Notes under the pieces: generated by a model
The model's input: the letters and a program-made list of their open reading frames with translations, nothing else
Told to the model about the DNA's origin: nothing
Databases searched by the model: none
In this document: in pieces, positions 8,749-19,211 of the stretch
Layout: each line of letters starts with the position of its first letter
Numbering within the stretch: the stretch's first letter is position 1
NCBI GenBank assembly: GCA_000963575.1
Contig: CP011077.1
Span: 496,001 to 560,000, forward strand
Origin: Klebsiella michiganensis
GTDB lineage: Bacteria > Pseudomonadota > Gammaproteobacteria > Enterobacterales > Enterobacteriaceae
Direction of reading: 5' to 3'
DNA length: 64,000 bases
Position numbers and translations under genes: made by a program

Positions 8749-10329
8749 TTACCCTGCCACTCTCGGTGCAAGCCCCGGTGCCTGCCACATCGACGTCGTC
8801 AGGCCGCTGTCCACCAGCGTTAACTGGTCGGCATACACTTTTTGCCATTTGTGCTTCATCTCGTCGTAAAGCTCGCGGTGCGCCGGATTCGGCGTGAACT
8901 CTCGCTGCCACTGCACCAGACGCTCGCCGGTATTGGCCAGCGAATCAAAAAGCCCGGCGCCAACGCCAGCGGCAATGGCACAGCCCAGCGCCGTCGCTTC
9001 TTTTACCACCGGCACCCGCACCGGCAGGCCGGTTACGTCGCTAAGAATCTGGCTCCACAGCGCGCCTTTTGATCCTCCCCCGGCAAAAACGAGCGAGTCG
9101 AACTTCACGCCAGAAAAGCCGGAAATTTGCTCCAGATTACAGGCGGAGACAATCGCCGCATTCTCCTCTAAGGCACGGAATAACGTCGCTTTGTTGCACT
9201 TCTCAGGGTCAATGGAAAGATTAATGAACGATGGCGCGGCGTGATACCACTGCTTGAAATGCATGGCATCAGAGAAAATAGGCATCACCCCGTGGGAGCC
9301 TGCGGGTACGCGGCCCGCCATCTCTTCCATCAGCGCGTAGGTATCCACGCCGAGGCGGTCGGCCAGCAGCTTTTCTTCCGCGCAGAAGGCGTCCCGGAAC
9401 CAGCGCATCGTCAGGCCGGTGAAGAAGCTAATGGACTCCGCCTGCACCATGTGGTGAATGACGTGTGGGTTAATGCGGATATTCATGTCCGGGTCGGTTT
9501 TGATTGCCGGCAGGTTCACCACCTGCTGCCAGAATGTGCCGCCCAGTACCGCCGTCTGCCCGGCCCTGACGATGCCCAGTCCAAGGCAGCCAAGCTGTAC
9601 GTCGCCACCGCCCATCACCACCGGCGTGCCCTTCAGCAGCCCGCTTTCTTCGGCCGCCTGCGGGGTTATGCCGCCCAGCACGGTGCCGGTTTCTTTGACC
9701 GGAGAAAGAATGTCGGCACGTAATCCCGCCATATCCAGCAGAGCAGGGCGCCAGTCGCGGGTTGCCAGGTCCAGCATGCCGGTCGTGCCGGCGTTAGACG
9801 GGTCAACCGCCAGTTCGCCGGACAGTTTAGCCGCCAGCCAGTCGCTGATCATGGTGATGGTGGCGGCTTTGCGGTAAATGTCCGGGCGATGGTGCGCCAG
9901 CCAAAGCAGGCGCGGCATGGCGCTCAGCGCCAGCGTCTGGCCTGAAACGTGGTACACCTCGGACTCGAACTGGAAGTCGTGGATCTCTTTCAGCTCGCTG
10001 ACTTCACGACTGGCGCGGGCATCCACGTTTGCACAGGCCCAGATAGGCTCGCCGTGGCGATCGTAAAGCACAATCCCTTCACGCATAGAACAGCAGGAAA
10101 CGGCGCTAATCGCCGAAGAGGAGAGGTTTGCCTTGTGCAGGGCCTCACGGATGCAGCGGCAGGCGAGCTGCCAGTTAACGGCGAGATCGAACTCCATCGA
10201 TCCCGGCACGTCGGCCACGCTTAAGTGCTTCCATTCGGCCTGGCCAACGGCTATTTGCTGGCCTGAAGTATCGAAGATTACGGCGCGGATACTGCCCGTT
10301 CCGGCATCCAGTGCAAGTAGATAACTCAT
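8749..10329 (-). CDS. lsrK: Autoinducer-2 kinase LsrK
   Basis: LsrK phosphorylates imported AI-2 (the open form of DPD) with ATP, trapping the signal in the cytoplasm and making the ligand that inactivates LsrR. The 526-residue protein is a FGGY-family carbohydrate kinase: N-terminal phosphate-binding motif ALDAGTGSIRAVIFD, the adenosine-site motif VFAGGGSKGALWSQIL, and family-typical length (E. coli LsrK is about 530 residues). It is followed upstream by lsrR on the same strand with a 41-bp gap, so lsrRK is probably one transcript, divergent from lsrACDBFG as in E. coli and Salmonella. Confidence 0.95.
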   Translation of the reverse strand: MSYLLALDAGTGSIRAVIFDTSGQQIAVGQAEWKHLSVADVPGSMEFDLAVNWQLACRCIREALHKANLSSSAISAVSCCSMREGIVLYDRHGEPIWACANVDARASREVSELKEIHDFQFESEVYHVSGQTLALSAMPRLLWLAHHRPDIYRKAATITMISDWLAAKLSGELAVDPSNAGTTGMLDLATRDWRPALLDMAGLRADILSPVKETGTVLGGITPQAAEESGLLKGTPVVMGGGDVQLGCLGLGIVRAGQTAVLGGTFWQQVVNLPAIKTDPDMNIRINPHVIHHMVQAESISFFTGLTMRWFRDAFCAEEKLLADRLGVDTYALMEEMAGRVPAGSHGVMPIFSDAMHFKQWYHAAPSFINLSIDPEKCNKATLFRALEENAAIVSACNLEQISGFSGVKFDSLVFAGGGSKGALWSQILSDVTGLPVRVPVVKEATALGCAIAAGVGAGLFDSLANTGERLVQWQREFTPNPAHRELYDEMKHKWQKVYADQLTLVDSGLTTSMWQAPGLAPRVAG

Positions 10330-10370
10330 CGCCTTTCCTCATTGTGAGCGCGGTCGGCGACGGGTTAAAT

Positions 10371-11342
10371 CTAACTCGCCAGTTTCAACACCGCCCGCGC
10401 GGTCTCTTCTTCCGTCACCAGGCCGTTAATGTGGCGGCCCAACAGTGCGGCGTAAATCGCCTCTGCTTTATCCTCTCCGCCCGCGACGCCAACGATGGTG
10501 GGCAATTGCGCCAGATCGTTAAGGCGGACCCCAAGCAACTCGCGGTGGATCTCCAGGCCTGCGACCATCTCGCCATTGGCCTGCATGAAGTAGCCGAGAA
10601 TGTCGCCGACTGCACCTTTGCGTGAGTACATCAGCTGTTCGCCTTCGCTGATGTAGCCGGAGCGCATGATGGTGGCGTCGCGCTTCTGATTGATCGCGCC
10701 GATCCCGACAACCGCGACATCTGCCGCCATCGCCGCAAGGATCACGTCCCGCACGCTGGACTCCATCCTTAAAATCTCAGCAACCTGCGGCGAAGACACG
10801 CGCAGCGGCGCCGGGATCAGGCTGACGTTACAGGCGGCATCCAGCTGCCCGATGCCGGTCATATACGGCCCTACGCCGCCGGAAAGCGTGACCAGCCCAA
10901 TCTGCTGAGAACTAATAAAGCCGCTCAGGTGCTGCAGACAGCTCATGGTGGTTTCACCGAATCCTACGGCTAATAACTGCCCCGGCGTTAACAGCCCCAT
11001 CAGCGACTGTGCGGCGCCAATGCCCAGACGCGTGCTCATTGGCGGCGCGCTATGGGCCGGCAGGACACGCGCTAACTTCAGGTTAAAGCGCGACTGCAGC
11101 TCCGTTTCCAGCGCCAGGCAGCCTTCATAGCGGGAGTTTATCTGGACGCGAATCACCCCGGACTGGCGGCCCTTCTCCAGCAGGCGCGAGACTTTGAGCC
11201 TCGGCAGCCCCAGCCGCTCGCCGATATCATTCTGAGTCAGGCCGTCGTGGTAATAGGACCAGGCCACTCGCGCCAGCAGCTCTTCTTCCGCCATCGGCAG
11301 CCCGGAGAACTGACTTTCTTCTGTCGAACGTTTCTCGCTCAT
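10371..11342 (-). CDS. lsrR: Transcriptional repressor of the lsr operon, LsrR
   Basis: A 323-residue SorC/DeoR-type regulator. The N-terminus carries a helix-turn-helix (GLTQNDIGERLGLPRLKVSR) and the rest is a sugar-binding domain that binds phospho-AI-2 and releases DNA. It is encoded divergently from lsrA with about 215 bp between start codons, where LsrR is expected to bind. Together with lsrK it forms the regulatory half of the AI-2 module. Confidence 0.95.
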   Translation of the reverse strand: MSEKRSTEESQFSGLPMAEEELLARVAWSYYHDGLTQNDIGERLGLPRLKVSRLLEKGRQSGVIRVQINSRYEGCLALETELQSRFNLKLARVLPAHSAPPMSTRLGIGAAQSLMGLLTPGQLLAVGFGETTMSCLQHLSGFISSQQIGLVTLSGGVGPYMTGIGQLDAACNVSLIPAPLRVSSPQVAEILRMESSVRDVILAAMAADVAVVGIGAINQKRDATIMRSGYISEGEQLMYSRKGAVGDILGYFMQANGEMVAGLEIHRELLGVRLNDLAQLPTIVGVAGGEDKAEAIYAALLGRHINGLVTEEETARAVLKLAS

Positions 11343-11557
11343 AGATGAACTCTTATTAAAATTTAGATCAGATGTTCGCGGTCACCCGGAAATAAAATGT
11401 GAAGCGCCCGGCAAAACAGATCATTTATTACTCCCGGATGATTTAGCCGATCTATTTAAAAATTTTGTGATCGCCGCCCGGTTGTAATCATATATCCCCG
11501 TCTACGCTTTTGAACATTATTAATTCAATTTCTCTTTTGTTCAAATGTGGAGTCCCG
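11343..11557. promoter_or_regulatory. Divergent lsrR / lsrA control region
   Basis: This 215-bp AT-rich gap holds the promoters of lsrRK and lsrACDBFG. Two CRP-like TGTGA half-sites are visible at 11398-11402 and 11466-11470, consistent with the catabolite control known for lsr in E. coli. Near lsrA, TTGAACATTATTAATTCAA (11511-11529) and a TTGTTCAA at 11538-11545 form related AT-rich palindromic elements that could be LsrR sites. The operator assignment is inference; no footprint consensus was applied. Confidence 0.5.
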
Positions 11558-13057
11558 ATGCCAAACGCCACGCCGCTGCTGCAGGTTCATCAGATCCGGA
11601 AACAATTCTCCGGCGTTAGCGTATTGAAAGGCATCGACTTTACGTTGCTGCCCGGCCAGGTGCACGCCCTGATGGGAGGCAACGGCGCGGGCAAATCGAC
11701 GCTGATGAAAATTATCGCCGGGGTTGAAACGCCCGACGGCGGCGAGCTTGAGCTGCACGGCAAGCGCTATGGCAGGCTGAAGCCCGCTCAGGCGCATGAG
11801 CTGGGTGTATACCTGGTGCCGCAGGAACCGATGCTGTTTCCTAACTTAACGGTGCAGGAAAACATTTTGTTCCGCCTGCCTCGCACGGACAGCCTGCTGG
11901 CAAAACTGGCGGAAAAAATGCAGCAGCTGGACTGCACTATCCCCCTCTCTGCCGCCGCGAACACGCTGGAAGTGGCCGATCAGCAGATGGTGGAGATCCT
12001 GCGTGGCCTGATGCATGAGGCCAAAATTTTGATCCTCGACGAGCCCACGGCTTCTTTAACTCCGGGAGAGACGGCGCGTCTTTTTCGCCAAATCAGCGCC
12101 CTTCAGGCGCTGGGGGTGGGCATTATATTCATTTCCCACAAGCTGCCGGAAATCCACCAGATTGCCAGCCATATCTCCGTGATGCGGGACGGCGCGGTCG
12201 TGCTGCAGGGAGAAACGCTGGCGTTTACCGACCACGAACTGATTACGGCGATGACGCCGGGCAGCCGCGAGCACACGCTGAGTGATACCCAGAAGCTTTG
12301 GCTGTCGCTCCCCGGAAACCGTCGCACTCAGCCGCAGGACTTTCCGGTGCTGCGCGTGGACGGGCTAACCGGGGAAGGCTTTATCGACCTGAGCTTTGAG
12401 ATTTATGCCGGAGAAATCGTCGGCCTTGCGGGGCTGGTTGGCTCCGGGCGAACCGAGCTGGCGGAGACGCTGTACGGCCTGCGCCCGGCGCGAGGGGGGC
12501 GAGTTTTTCTCGAAAACACTGACATCACCGAAAGCGGCACGAAATCTCGGCTCGATCGCGGGCTGGTTTATTTGCCTGAGGATCGGCAGGTTTCCGGACT
12601 ATTTCTTGACGCCCCCATCCGCTGGAACACGGTGGCGTTAAATGAACCCGGGCTCTGGCTTCAGCCGAAGCGTGAAGCGGCTGTGGTGGAGCGCTACCAC
12701 CGCGCGTTGGGGATCAAGCTGAACGACGCCGATCAGGCTGTACGCACGCTGTCCGGCGGCAATCAGCAAAAGGTGCTGCTGGCCCGGTGCCTGGAGGCTA
12801 ATCCTCTGTTGCTGATCGTGGATGAACCGACGCGGGGCGTTGATGTGGCGGCGAGGGCGGATATTTATCAGCTGATCAAAAGCGTGGCGCAGCAAAACGT
12901 GGCGGTGTTGATGATCTCCAGCGATCTGGATGAGTTTGCGCCGCTTGCAGACAGAGTGCTGGTGATGCATCAGGGGGAGATCGGCGGGGAAATCCGCAGG
13001 CCGGCGATCAGCGTGGATCGCATGATGAATATGGCATTTGGCGGGGGGAAACCATGA
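11558..13057 (+). CDS. lsrA: AI-2 import ABC transporter, ATP-binding protein LsrA
   Basis: A 499-residue double-NBD ATPase of the sugar (Rbs/Mgl) type that powers AI-2 uptake. NBD1 has a canonical Walker A (GGNGAGKST) and Walker B (LILDEPTASL). NBD2 has the usual degenerate Walker A (GLVGSGRTEL) with signature LSGGNQQK and Walker B LLIVDEPTRGVD. The frame is open from 11510, but the ATG at 11558 fits the family N-terminus and is preceded by TGGAG. It overlaps lsrC by ATGA. Confidence 0.93.
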   Translation: MPNATPLLQVHQIRKQFSGVSVLKGIDFTLLPGQVHALMGGNGAGKSTLMKIIAGVETPDGGELELHGKRYGRLKPAQAHELGVYLVPQEPMLFPNLTVQENILFRLPRTDSLLAKLAEKMQQLDCTIPLSAAANTLEVADQQMVEILRGLMHEAKILILDEPTASLTPGETARLFRQISALQALGVGIIFISHKLPEIHQIASHISVMRDGAVVLQGETLAFTDHELITAMTPGSREHTLSDTQKLWLSLPGNRRTQPQDFPVLRVDGLTGEGFIDLSFEIYAGEIVGLAGLVGSGRTELAETLYGLRPARGGRVFLENTDITESGTKSRLDRGLVYLPEDRQVSGLFLDAPIRWNTVALNEPGLWLQPKREAAVVERYHRALGIKLNDADQAVRTLSGGNQQKVLLARCLEANPLLLIVDEPTRGVDVAARADIYQLIKSVAQQNVAVLMISSDLDEFAPLADRVLVMHQGEIGGEIRRPAISVDRMMNMAFGGGKP

Positions 13058-14088
13058 GGAAACTGCTGAAAAACCGCGAACTAAGCGCTCTGCTGGCGAT
13101 CCTGGCGCTGTTTGTGGGGCTGGTGACGCTAAACCACGCCTACTTTAGCCTGCAAACCGTCAGCATGATCTTTACCAGCGCGCAGATCCTGATCCTGCTG
13201 GCGATGGGGGCTACGCTTGTGATGCTGACGCGAAATATTGATGTTTCCGTGGGCTCAACCGTGGGGCTTTGTGCGATTGCCGTCGGTGTGGCGTTGAACG
13301 CCGGTTACAGCCTGCCGCTGGCTATCCTCTTTGCTCTGGCGATGGGCGCGGCGGCGGGCTTCTTTAACGGCGTGCTGGTGGTCTGGTTACGTATTCCGGC
13401 GATTGTTGCCACGCTCGGCACCCTGGGGCTGTATCGCGGAGGCATGCTGCTGTGGACGGGCGGGAAGTGGATTGAAGGGCTGCCGGCCACGCTCAAATCG
13501 CTGTCTGAACCGATTGTTCTCGGCGTTTCTTTCTTTGGTCTGCTGGTTATCGCTCTGCTGGCGTTCGGCTCGTGGGGGCTGGCGAAAACCGCGTTCGGGC
13601 GTGATTTTTACGCCGTGGGGGACAACCTCGCCGCCGCCCGGCAACTTGGCGTGTCGGTGAATCGTACCCGACTGCTGGCCTTTACCTTCAACGGGGTGCT
13701 GGCCGCGCTGGCCGGGGTGCTTTTTGCCTCTCAGATAGGCTTTGTGCCCAATCAAACCGGCAGCGGCCTGGAGATGAAGGCCATTGCCGCCTGCGTGTTG
13801 GGTGGCATCTCGCTGCTCGGAGGCACCGGCACCCTGATAGGCGCGTGCCTGGGGGCTTTCTTCCTGACCCAAATCGACACCGTGCTGGTGCTGTTTAAGC
13901 TCCCGGCCTGGTGGAACGATTTTATCGCCGGGCTGGTACTGCTGGGGGTACTGGTGCTGGATGGCCGCCTGCGGCAGGCGCTGATGCGCCACCAGCGCGC
14001 GCAGAAATATGCGCGTTTTGTTCCTCCTCCGCACGGGGGTAAAAACGTGGCCCCCTTTCCTCCGCGTAAAAAGAAAGAGGTCGCTTAA
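13054..14088 (+). CDS. lsrC: AI-2 import ABC transporter permease LsrC
   Basis: A 344-residue inner-membrane permease of the BPD_transp_2 (ribose/AI-2) type, with about nine to ten hydrophobic helices. The conserved segment NIDVSVGSTVGLCAIAVGVA and the late GGISLLGGTGTLIGA loop are characteristic. It pairs with LsrD to form the translocation channel. It starts within the last codons of lsrA and is followed immediately by the lsrD ATG. The C-terminal tail is basic and proline-rich (PPRKKKEVA). Confidence 0.93.
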   Translation: MRKLLKNRELSALLAILALFVGLVTLNHAYFSLQTVSMIFTSAQILILLAMGATLVMLTRNIDVSVGSTVGLCAIAVGVALNAGYSLPLAILFALAMGAAAGFFNGVLVVWLRIPAIVATLGTLGLYRGGMLLWTGGKWIEGLPATLKSLSEPIVLGVSFFGLLVIALLAFGSWGLAKTAFGRDFYAVGDNLAAARQLGVSVNRTRLLAFTFNGVLAALAGVLFASQIGFVPNQTGSGLEMKAIAACVLGGISLLGGTGTLIGACLGAFFLTQIDTVLVLFKLPAWWNDFIAGLVLLGVLVLDGRLRQALMRHQRAQKYARFVPPPHGGKNVAPFPPRKKKEVA

Positions 14089-15090
14089 ATGAAGCTGCGT
14101 CTTAGCTGGGAAAGCGTTTTACTCCTGCTGCTGGTGGCAGAAATCCTGCTGTTTGGTGCTCTGAACCCGCGGATGCTGGACATCAACATGCTGCTGTTCA
14201 GTACCAGCGATTTTATCTGTATTGGCATCGTCGCCTTGCCGCTCACGCTGGCTATCGTCAGCGGTGGGATTGATATCTCACTCGGGTCAACTATCGGGCT
14301 ATGTGCTATCGCGCTTGGGGTCATGATGCAGGCGGGGCTGCCCGTACCGCTGGCCGTGGTGCTCACGCTGGCGCTGGGGCTGCTGTGCGGAGCCCTGAAC
14401 GCGGCGCTGATCCACTACACCGGCATTAGTCCGCTGGTTATCACGCTGGGCACCCTCTACCTCTACGGCGGCGGAGCGCTGCTGCTTTCCGGCATGGCGG
14501 GGGCGACGGGCTATGAAGGCATAGGTGGTTTCCCGGACGCTTTCACTAACTTTGCCAACCAAACGCTGTTCGGGCTGCCGGTGCCGCTGGTGCTATTCGC
14601 GGTGATTACTTTGCTGTTCTGGCTGCTTGCGCACCGCACTCGCTTTGGCCGCCACGTCTTCTTAATCGGCCAGAACCCACGCGCGGCTCGGTATGCAGCT
14701 ATGCCGGTCAACGGCATGTTGTACGGCGTTTATGGGCTGGTTGGGCTGGCCTCGGCCATCGCTGCGGTGGTGCTGGTTTCCTATTTTGGCTCTGCCCGCT
14801 CCGATCTCGGGCGGGATTTATTAATGCCGGCCCTGACGGCGGCGGTTTTAGGCGGCGCGAATATTTACGGCGGGTCAGGTTCGATGTTGGGAACCGCCCT
14901 GGCCGCGCTGCTGGTGGGGTATTTGCAGCAGGGATTACAGATGGTTGGTATCCCCAATCAGGTATCGAGCGCGTTGTCCGGTGCGTTGTTGATTGTGGTG
15001 GTGATTGGCCGTTCGCTGAGTTTACACCGCGAAATGATCCGGGTGACCTGGCGTCGTCTGCGCGGGCAGAAAAAACTAACGGGGGTTTAA
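14089..15090 (+). CDS. lsrD: AI-2 import ABC transporter permease LsrD
   Basis: A 333-residue permease and paralogue of LsrC, with the same SGGIDISLGSTIGLCAIALG segment and the GGANIYGGSGSMLGT loop. Its ATG directly follows the lsrC TAA with no gap, so translation is probably coupled. With LsrC, LsrA and LsrB it forms the complete AI-2 importer. Confidence 0.93.
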   Translation: MKLRLSWESVLLLLLVAEILLFGALNPRMLDINMLLFSTSDFICIGIVALPLTLAIVSGGIDISLGSTIGLCAIALGVMMQAGLPVPLAVVLTLALGLLCGALNAALIHYTGISPLVITLGTLYLYGGGALLLSGMAGATGYEGIGGFPDAFTNFANQTLFGLPVPLVLFAVITLLFWLLAHRTRFGRHVFLIGQNPRAARYAAMPVNGMLYGVYGLVGLASAIAAVVLVSYFGSARSDLGRDLLMPALTAAVLGGANIYGGSGSMLGTALAALLVGYLQQGLQMVGIPNQVSSALSGALLIVVVIGRSLSLHREMIRVTWRRLRGQKKLTGV

Positions 15091-15092
15091 GT

Positions 15093-16112
15093 ATGAAGCA
15101 TGCAACAACACGCATCCTGCAGCTGAGCGCGCTGGCGCTGGTGCTTAGCGCCGCTGCGGCTCAGGCGGCAGACCGTATTGCCTTTATTCCAAAATTGGTG
15201 GGCGTGGGCTTCTTTACCAGCGGCGGTAACGGTGCCCAGCAGGCCGGGAAGGATCTCGGTGTGCCGGTGACCTATGACGGCCCGACCGAGCCCAGCGTGG
15301 CGGGGCAGGTGCAGCTGATCAACAACTTCGTCAACCAGGGCTATAACGCCATTATCGTCTCCGCCGTTTCGCCGGACGGCCTGTGCCCGGCGCTGAAGCG
15401 CGCGATGCAGCGGGGCGTGAAAGTGCTGACCTGGGATTCAGACACCAAGCCGGACTGCCGCAGCATCTATATCAACCAGGGTACGCCCCAGCAGCTTGGC
15501 GGCATGCTGGTCGAAATGGCGGCAAAACAGGTCACGAAACCGGCGGCTAAGGTGGCCTTTTTCTACTCCAGCCCAACGGTGACTGACCAGAACCAATGGG
15601 TCAAAGAGGCGAAAGCGAAGATCGAAAAAGAGCATCCGCAGTGGCAAATCGTGACCACGCAGTTTGGCTATAACGATGCCACCAAGTCGTTGCAAACCGC
15701 CGAAGGGATTTTAAAAGCTTACCCGGATCTGGACGCGATTATTGCGCCGGATGCTAATGCGCTGCCCGCCGCGGCTCAGGCGGCAGAGAACCTGAAGCGC
15801 AGCGATGTGGCCATTGTTGGATTTAGTACGCCGAACGTAATGCGCCCGTATGTTGAGCGCGGCACGGTAAAAGCTTTTGGCCTGTGGGACGTTGTGCAAC
15901 AGGGCGAGATTGCGGTCAACGTCGCCAATGCGCTGCTGAAGAAAGGCGATCTTAACGTCGGGGACAGCGTGGAAGTGGCGAAAATCGGCCCGCTAAAAGT
16001 CGAGCCAAACAGCGTGCAGGGCTACCAGTATGAAGCGAAAGGCAACGGGATTGTGCTGCTGCCGGAGCGCGTCGTGTTCACGAAAGACAATATCGGTAAC
16101 TACGATTTCTGA
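15093..16112 (+). CDS. lsrB: AI-2 binding protein LsrB
   Basis: The periplasmic receptor that delivers AI-2 to the LsrACD importer. It is 339 residues with a clear Sec signal peptide (cleavage after the Ala-rich AAAAQA near residue 25). The mature part is a periplasmic-binding-protein fold of the ribose type. Segments such as RIAFIPKLVGVGFFTSGGNG, DSDTKPDCR and FYSSPTVTDQNQWV match LsrB, including residues expected in the ligand pocket (Lys, Asp, Asp, Pro/Ala). It lies two bases after lsrD. Confidence 0.94.
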   Translation: MKHATTRILQLSALALVLSAAAAQAADRIAFIPKLVGVGFFTSGGNGAQQAGKDLGVPVTYDGPTEPSVAGQVQLINNFVNQGYNAIIVSAVSPDGLCPALKRAMQRGVKVLTWDSDTKPDCRSIYINQGTPQQLGGMLVEMAAKQVTKPAAKVAFFYSSPTVTDQNQWVKEAKAKIEKEHPQWQIVTTQFGYNDATKSLQTAEGILKAYPDLDAIIAPDANALPAAAQAAENLKRSDVAIVGFSTPNVMRPYVERGTVKAFGLWDVVQQGEIAVNVANALLKKGDLNVGDSVEVAKIGPLKVEPNSVQGYQYEAKGNGIVLLPERVVFTKDNIGNYDF

Positions 16113-16123
16113 GGGAGGAAACC

Positions 16124-17014
16124 ATGGCAGATCTGGATGATATTAAAGATGGAAAAGACTTCGGTATTGGCCAGCCGCAGGAAAACCGGGCGTTTTACCT
16201 GAAGGGAAGCGGAGCCCTGGACTGGGGCATGCAGTCTCGCTTGGCGAGGATCTTTCATCCCAATACCGGGCGCACCGTAATGCTGGCCTTCGACCACGGC
16301 TATTTCCAGGGGCCGACCACCGGGCTGGAGCGCATTGATCTCTCTATTGCGCCGCTGTTCCCTGAAACCGATGTGCTGATGTGTACTCGTGGCATTTTGC
16401 GCAGCGTGGTTCCGCCCGCGACCAACAAGCCAGTCGTGCTGCGCGCCTCCGGCGGTAACTCGATCCTCAGCGAACTCTCACGCGAAAGCGTCGCCGTAAC
16501 GATGGAGGATGCTTTACGCCTCAACGCCTGCGCGGTAGCCGCGCAGATTTACATCGGCAGTGAGTATGAGCACCAGTCAATCAACAACATCATCAAGCTC
16601 GTGGACGAGGGGACGCGCTACGGCATTCCTACGCTTGCGGTCACCGGCGTGGGCAAAGAAATGGCCCGGGACGCGCGCTACTTCTCGCTGGCCAGCCGTA
16701 TCGCCGCCGAGCTTGGGGCGCAGTTTGTAAAAACTTACTTTGTCGAGGAAGGGTTTGAGAAAGTTGCCGCCAGCTGCCCGGTGCCGATCGTTATCGCCGG
16801 AGGTAAAAAGCTGCCCGAGCAGGAGGCGCTGGAGATGTGCTTTAAGGCGATAGACCAGGGTGCGTCCGGTGTGGATATGGGGCGCAATATCTTCCAGTCT
16901 GAAGCGCCACTGGCGATGCTGCAGGCGGTGAAGAAGGTGGTGCATGAGAATGTGTCTGCCCGCGAGGCTTATCAGTTCTGGCTTGAAGCGAAACATCAGG
17001 GAGGTAAGGCATGA
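16124..17014 (+). CDS. lsrF: 3-hydroxy-5-phosphonooxypentane-2,4-dione thiolase LsrF
   Basis: LsrF takes the isomerised phospho-AI-2 product of LsrG and transfers its acetyl group to CoA, ending the signal. The 296-residue protein is a class I aldolase (DeoC/FbaB-like) barrel; the likely Schiff-base lysine lies in AQFVKTYFVEEGF. An AGGAGGAAACC-like ribosome binding site precedes the ATG. It overlaps lsrG by four bases. Confidence 0.94.
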   Translation: MADLDDIKDGKDFGIGQPQENRAFYLKGSGALDWGMQSRLARIFHPNTGRTVMLAFDHGYFQGPTTGLERIDLSIAPLFPETDVLMCTRGILRSVVPPATNKPVVLRASGGNSILSELSRESVAVTMEDALRLNACAVAAQIYIGSEYEHQSINNIIKLVDEGTRYGIPTLAVTGVGKEMARDARYFSLASRIAAELGAQFVKTYFVEEGFEKVAASCPVPIVIAGGKKLPEQEALEMCFKAIDQGASGVDMGRNIFQSEAPLAMLQAVKKVVHENVSAREAYQFWLEAKHQGGKA

Positions 17015-17301
17015 ACGTAACGCTGGTGGAGATCAACATTAAGCCCGAACGGGTCGATGAGTTTCTGGGCGTGTTTCGGGCGAATCATGAAGGCGCCATC
17101 AAAGAGCCGGGTAATTTACGTTTTGACGTACTGCAGGACCCGGATATTTCGACGCGATTTTTTATTTATGAGGCATATCAGGATGAGGCTGCGGTGCTGG
17201 CGCACAAGAAAACGCCGCACTATCTTGCCTGCGTTGAGAAGCTGGATGAGATGATGTCTGAGCCGCGTAAGAAGCAAAATTTTATTGGGCTGCTGCCGTA
17301 G
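17011..17301 (+). CDS. lsrG: Phospho-AI-2 isomerase LsrG
   Basis: A 96-residue antibiotic-biosynthesis-monooxygenase-fold (ABM) protein that isomerises phospho-AI-2 to 3-hydroxy-5-phosphonooxypentane-2,4-dione, the LsrF substrate. The sequence NVTLVEINIKPERVDEFLGV and the late HKKTPHYLACVEKLDEM match the family. It is the last gene of lsrACDBFG; no lsrE is present, as in E. coli. Confidence 0.94.
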   Translation: MNVTLVEINIKPERVDEFLGVFRANHEGAIKEPGNLRFDVLQDPDISTRFFIYEAYQDEAAVLAHKKTPHYLACVEKLDEMMSEPRKKQNFIGLLP

Positions 17302-17307
17302 GGATTG

Positions 17308-17332
17308 CCCCTCTCCCTTTTAGGGAGAGGGG
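17308..17332. terminator. REP-like hairpin between convergent lsrG and patA
   Basis: Perfect 10-bp stem CCCCTCTCCC / GGGAGAGGGG with a TTTTA loop, in the 39-bp gap between the two convergent genes. It belongs to the same CCCTCTCCC/GGGAGAGGG element family as the two amplified arrays in this window. It probably acts as a bidirectional terminator or transcript stabiliser; there is no long T-tract, so the role is inferred. Confidence 0.6.
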
Positions 17333-17340
17333 AGGGTTAA

Positions 17341-18738
<1,398 letters not shown>

Positions 18739-18785
18739 AATGTGCTCCTGGGTGTGGCGTATCACGCGATACACAAAATAAGTAT

Positions 18786-18801
18786 TGCAGGGATTGCGCC
18801 A
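18786..18801 (-). promoter_or_regulatory. Candidate sigma-54 promoter of patA
   Basis: Read on the minus strand this is TGGCGCAATCCCTGCA, with the GG of the -24 element and the GC of the -12 element exactly ten bases apart, as sigma-54 promoters require. It lies about 48 bases upstream of the patA start. E. coli patA is known to be expressed from a sigma-54, NtrC-dependent promoter under nitrogen limitation, so the position fits. Confidence 0.6.
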
Positions 18802-19211
18802 GGTAGCGCTCCGTAAGTGAAATCGGGATAAACGCCCGCAGGACTGCATCTGTGCAATAATTAATCACAATAGATTACATTTTGCGTGTTTTAATGCTGA
18901 AGGCCCGTCGGATGAGCACCGCCTGGCTGAAAAGAGTCGTGCACCGTTTTGGGGCGAAATGTTTCCCTCTGGCGCAAAAGGAAAATAAAAGCGGCACATA
19001 TTATTGTTTAATATTTCTTAATGGTTAATAGATGCTTATTTATTGCGGCTAGCCTGTGGCAATAAATGTCTTTAATCGTAAAGTTTTTAATATGAGCTCT
19101 CCGTTTATGATTCGTTTAAGTTATAGTCTGGCGTGAAAATTAACCCTGGATGTTCGTTATCATCAGGTGGTGGATATTAACTTGACCCGTTAAACATAAG
19201 GCGAGCACAGC
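18802..19211. other. Intergenic region between patA and the diguanylate cyclase gene
   Basis: About 410 bp, AT-rich, without a plausible gene. The patA-proximal side would hold NtrC sites for the sigma-54 promoter; a TGCACAGATGCA-like dyad at about 18850 (TGCATCTGTGCA on the plus strand) is one candidate. The other side carries the promoter of the downstream cyclase gene. I see no RNA gene or repeat here. Confidence 0.4.
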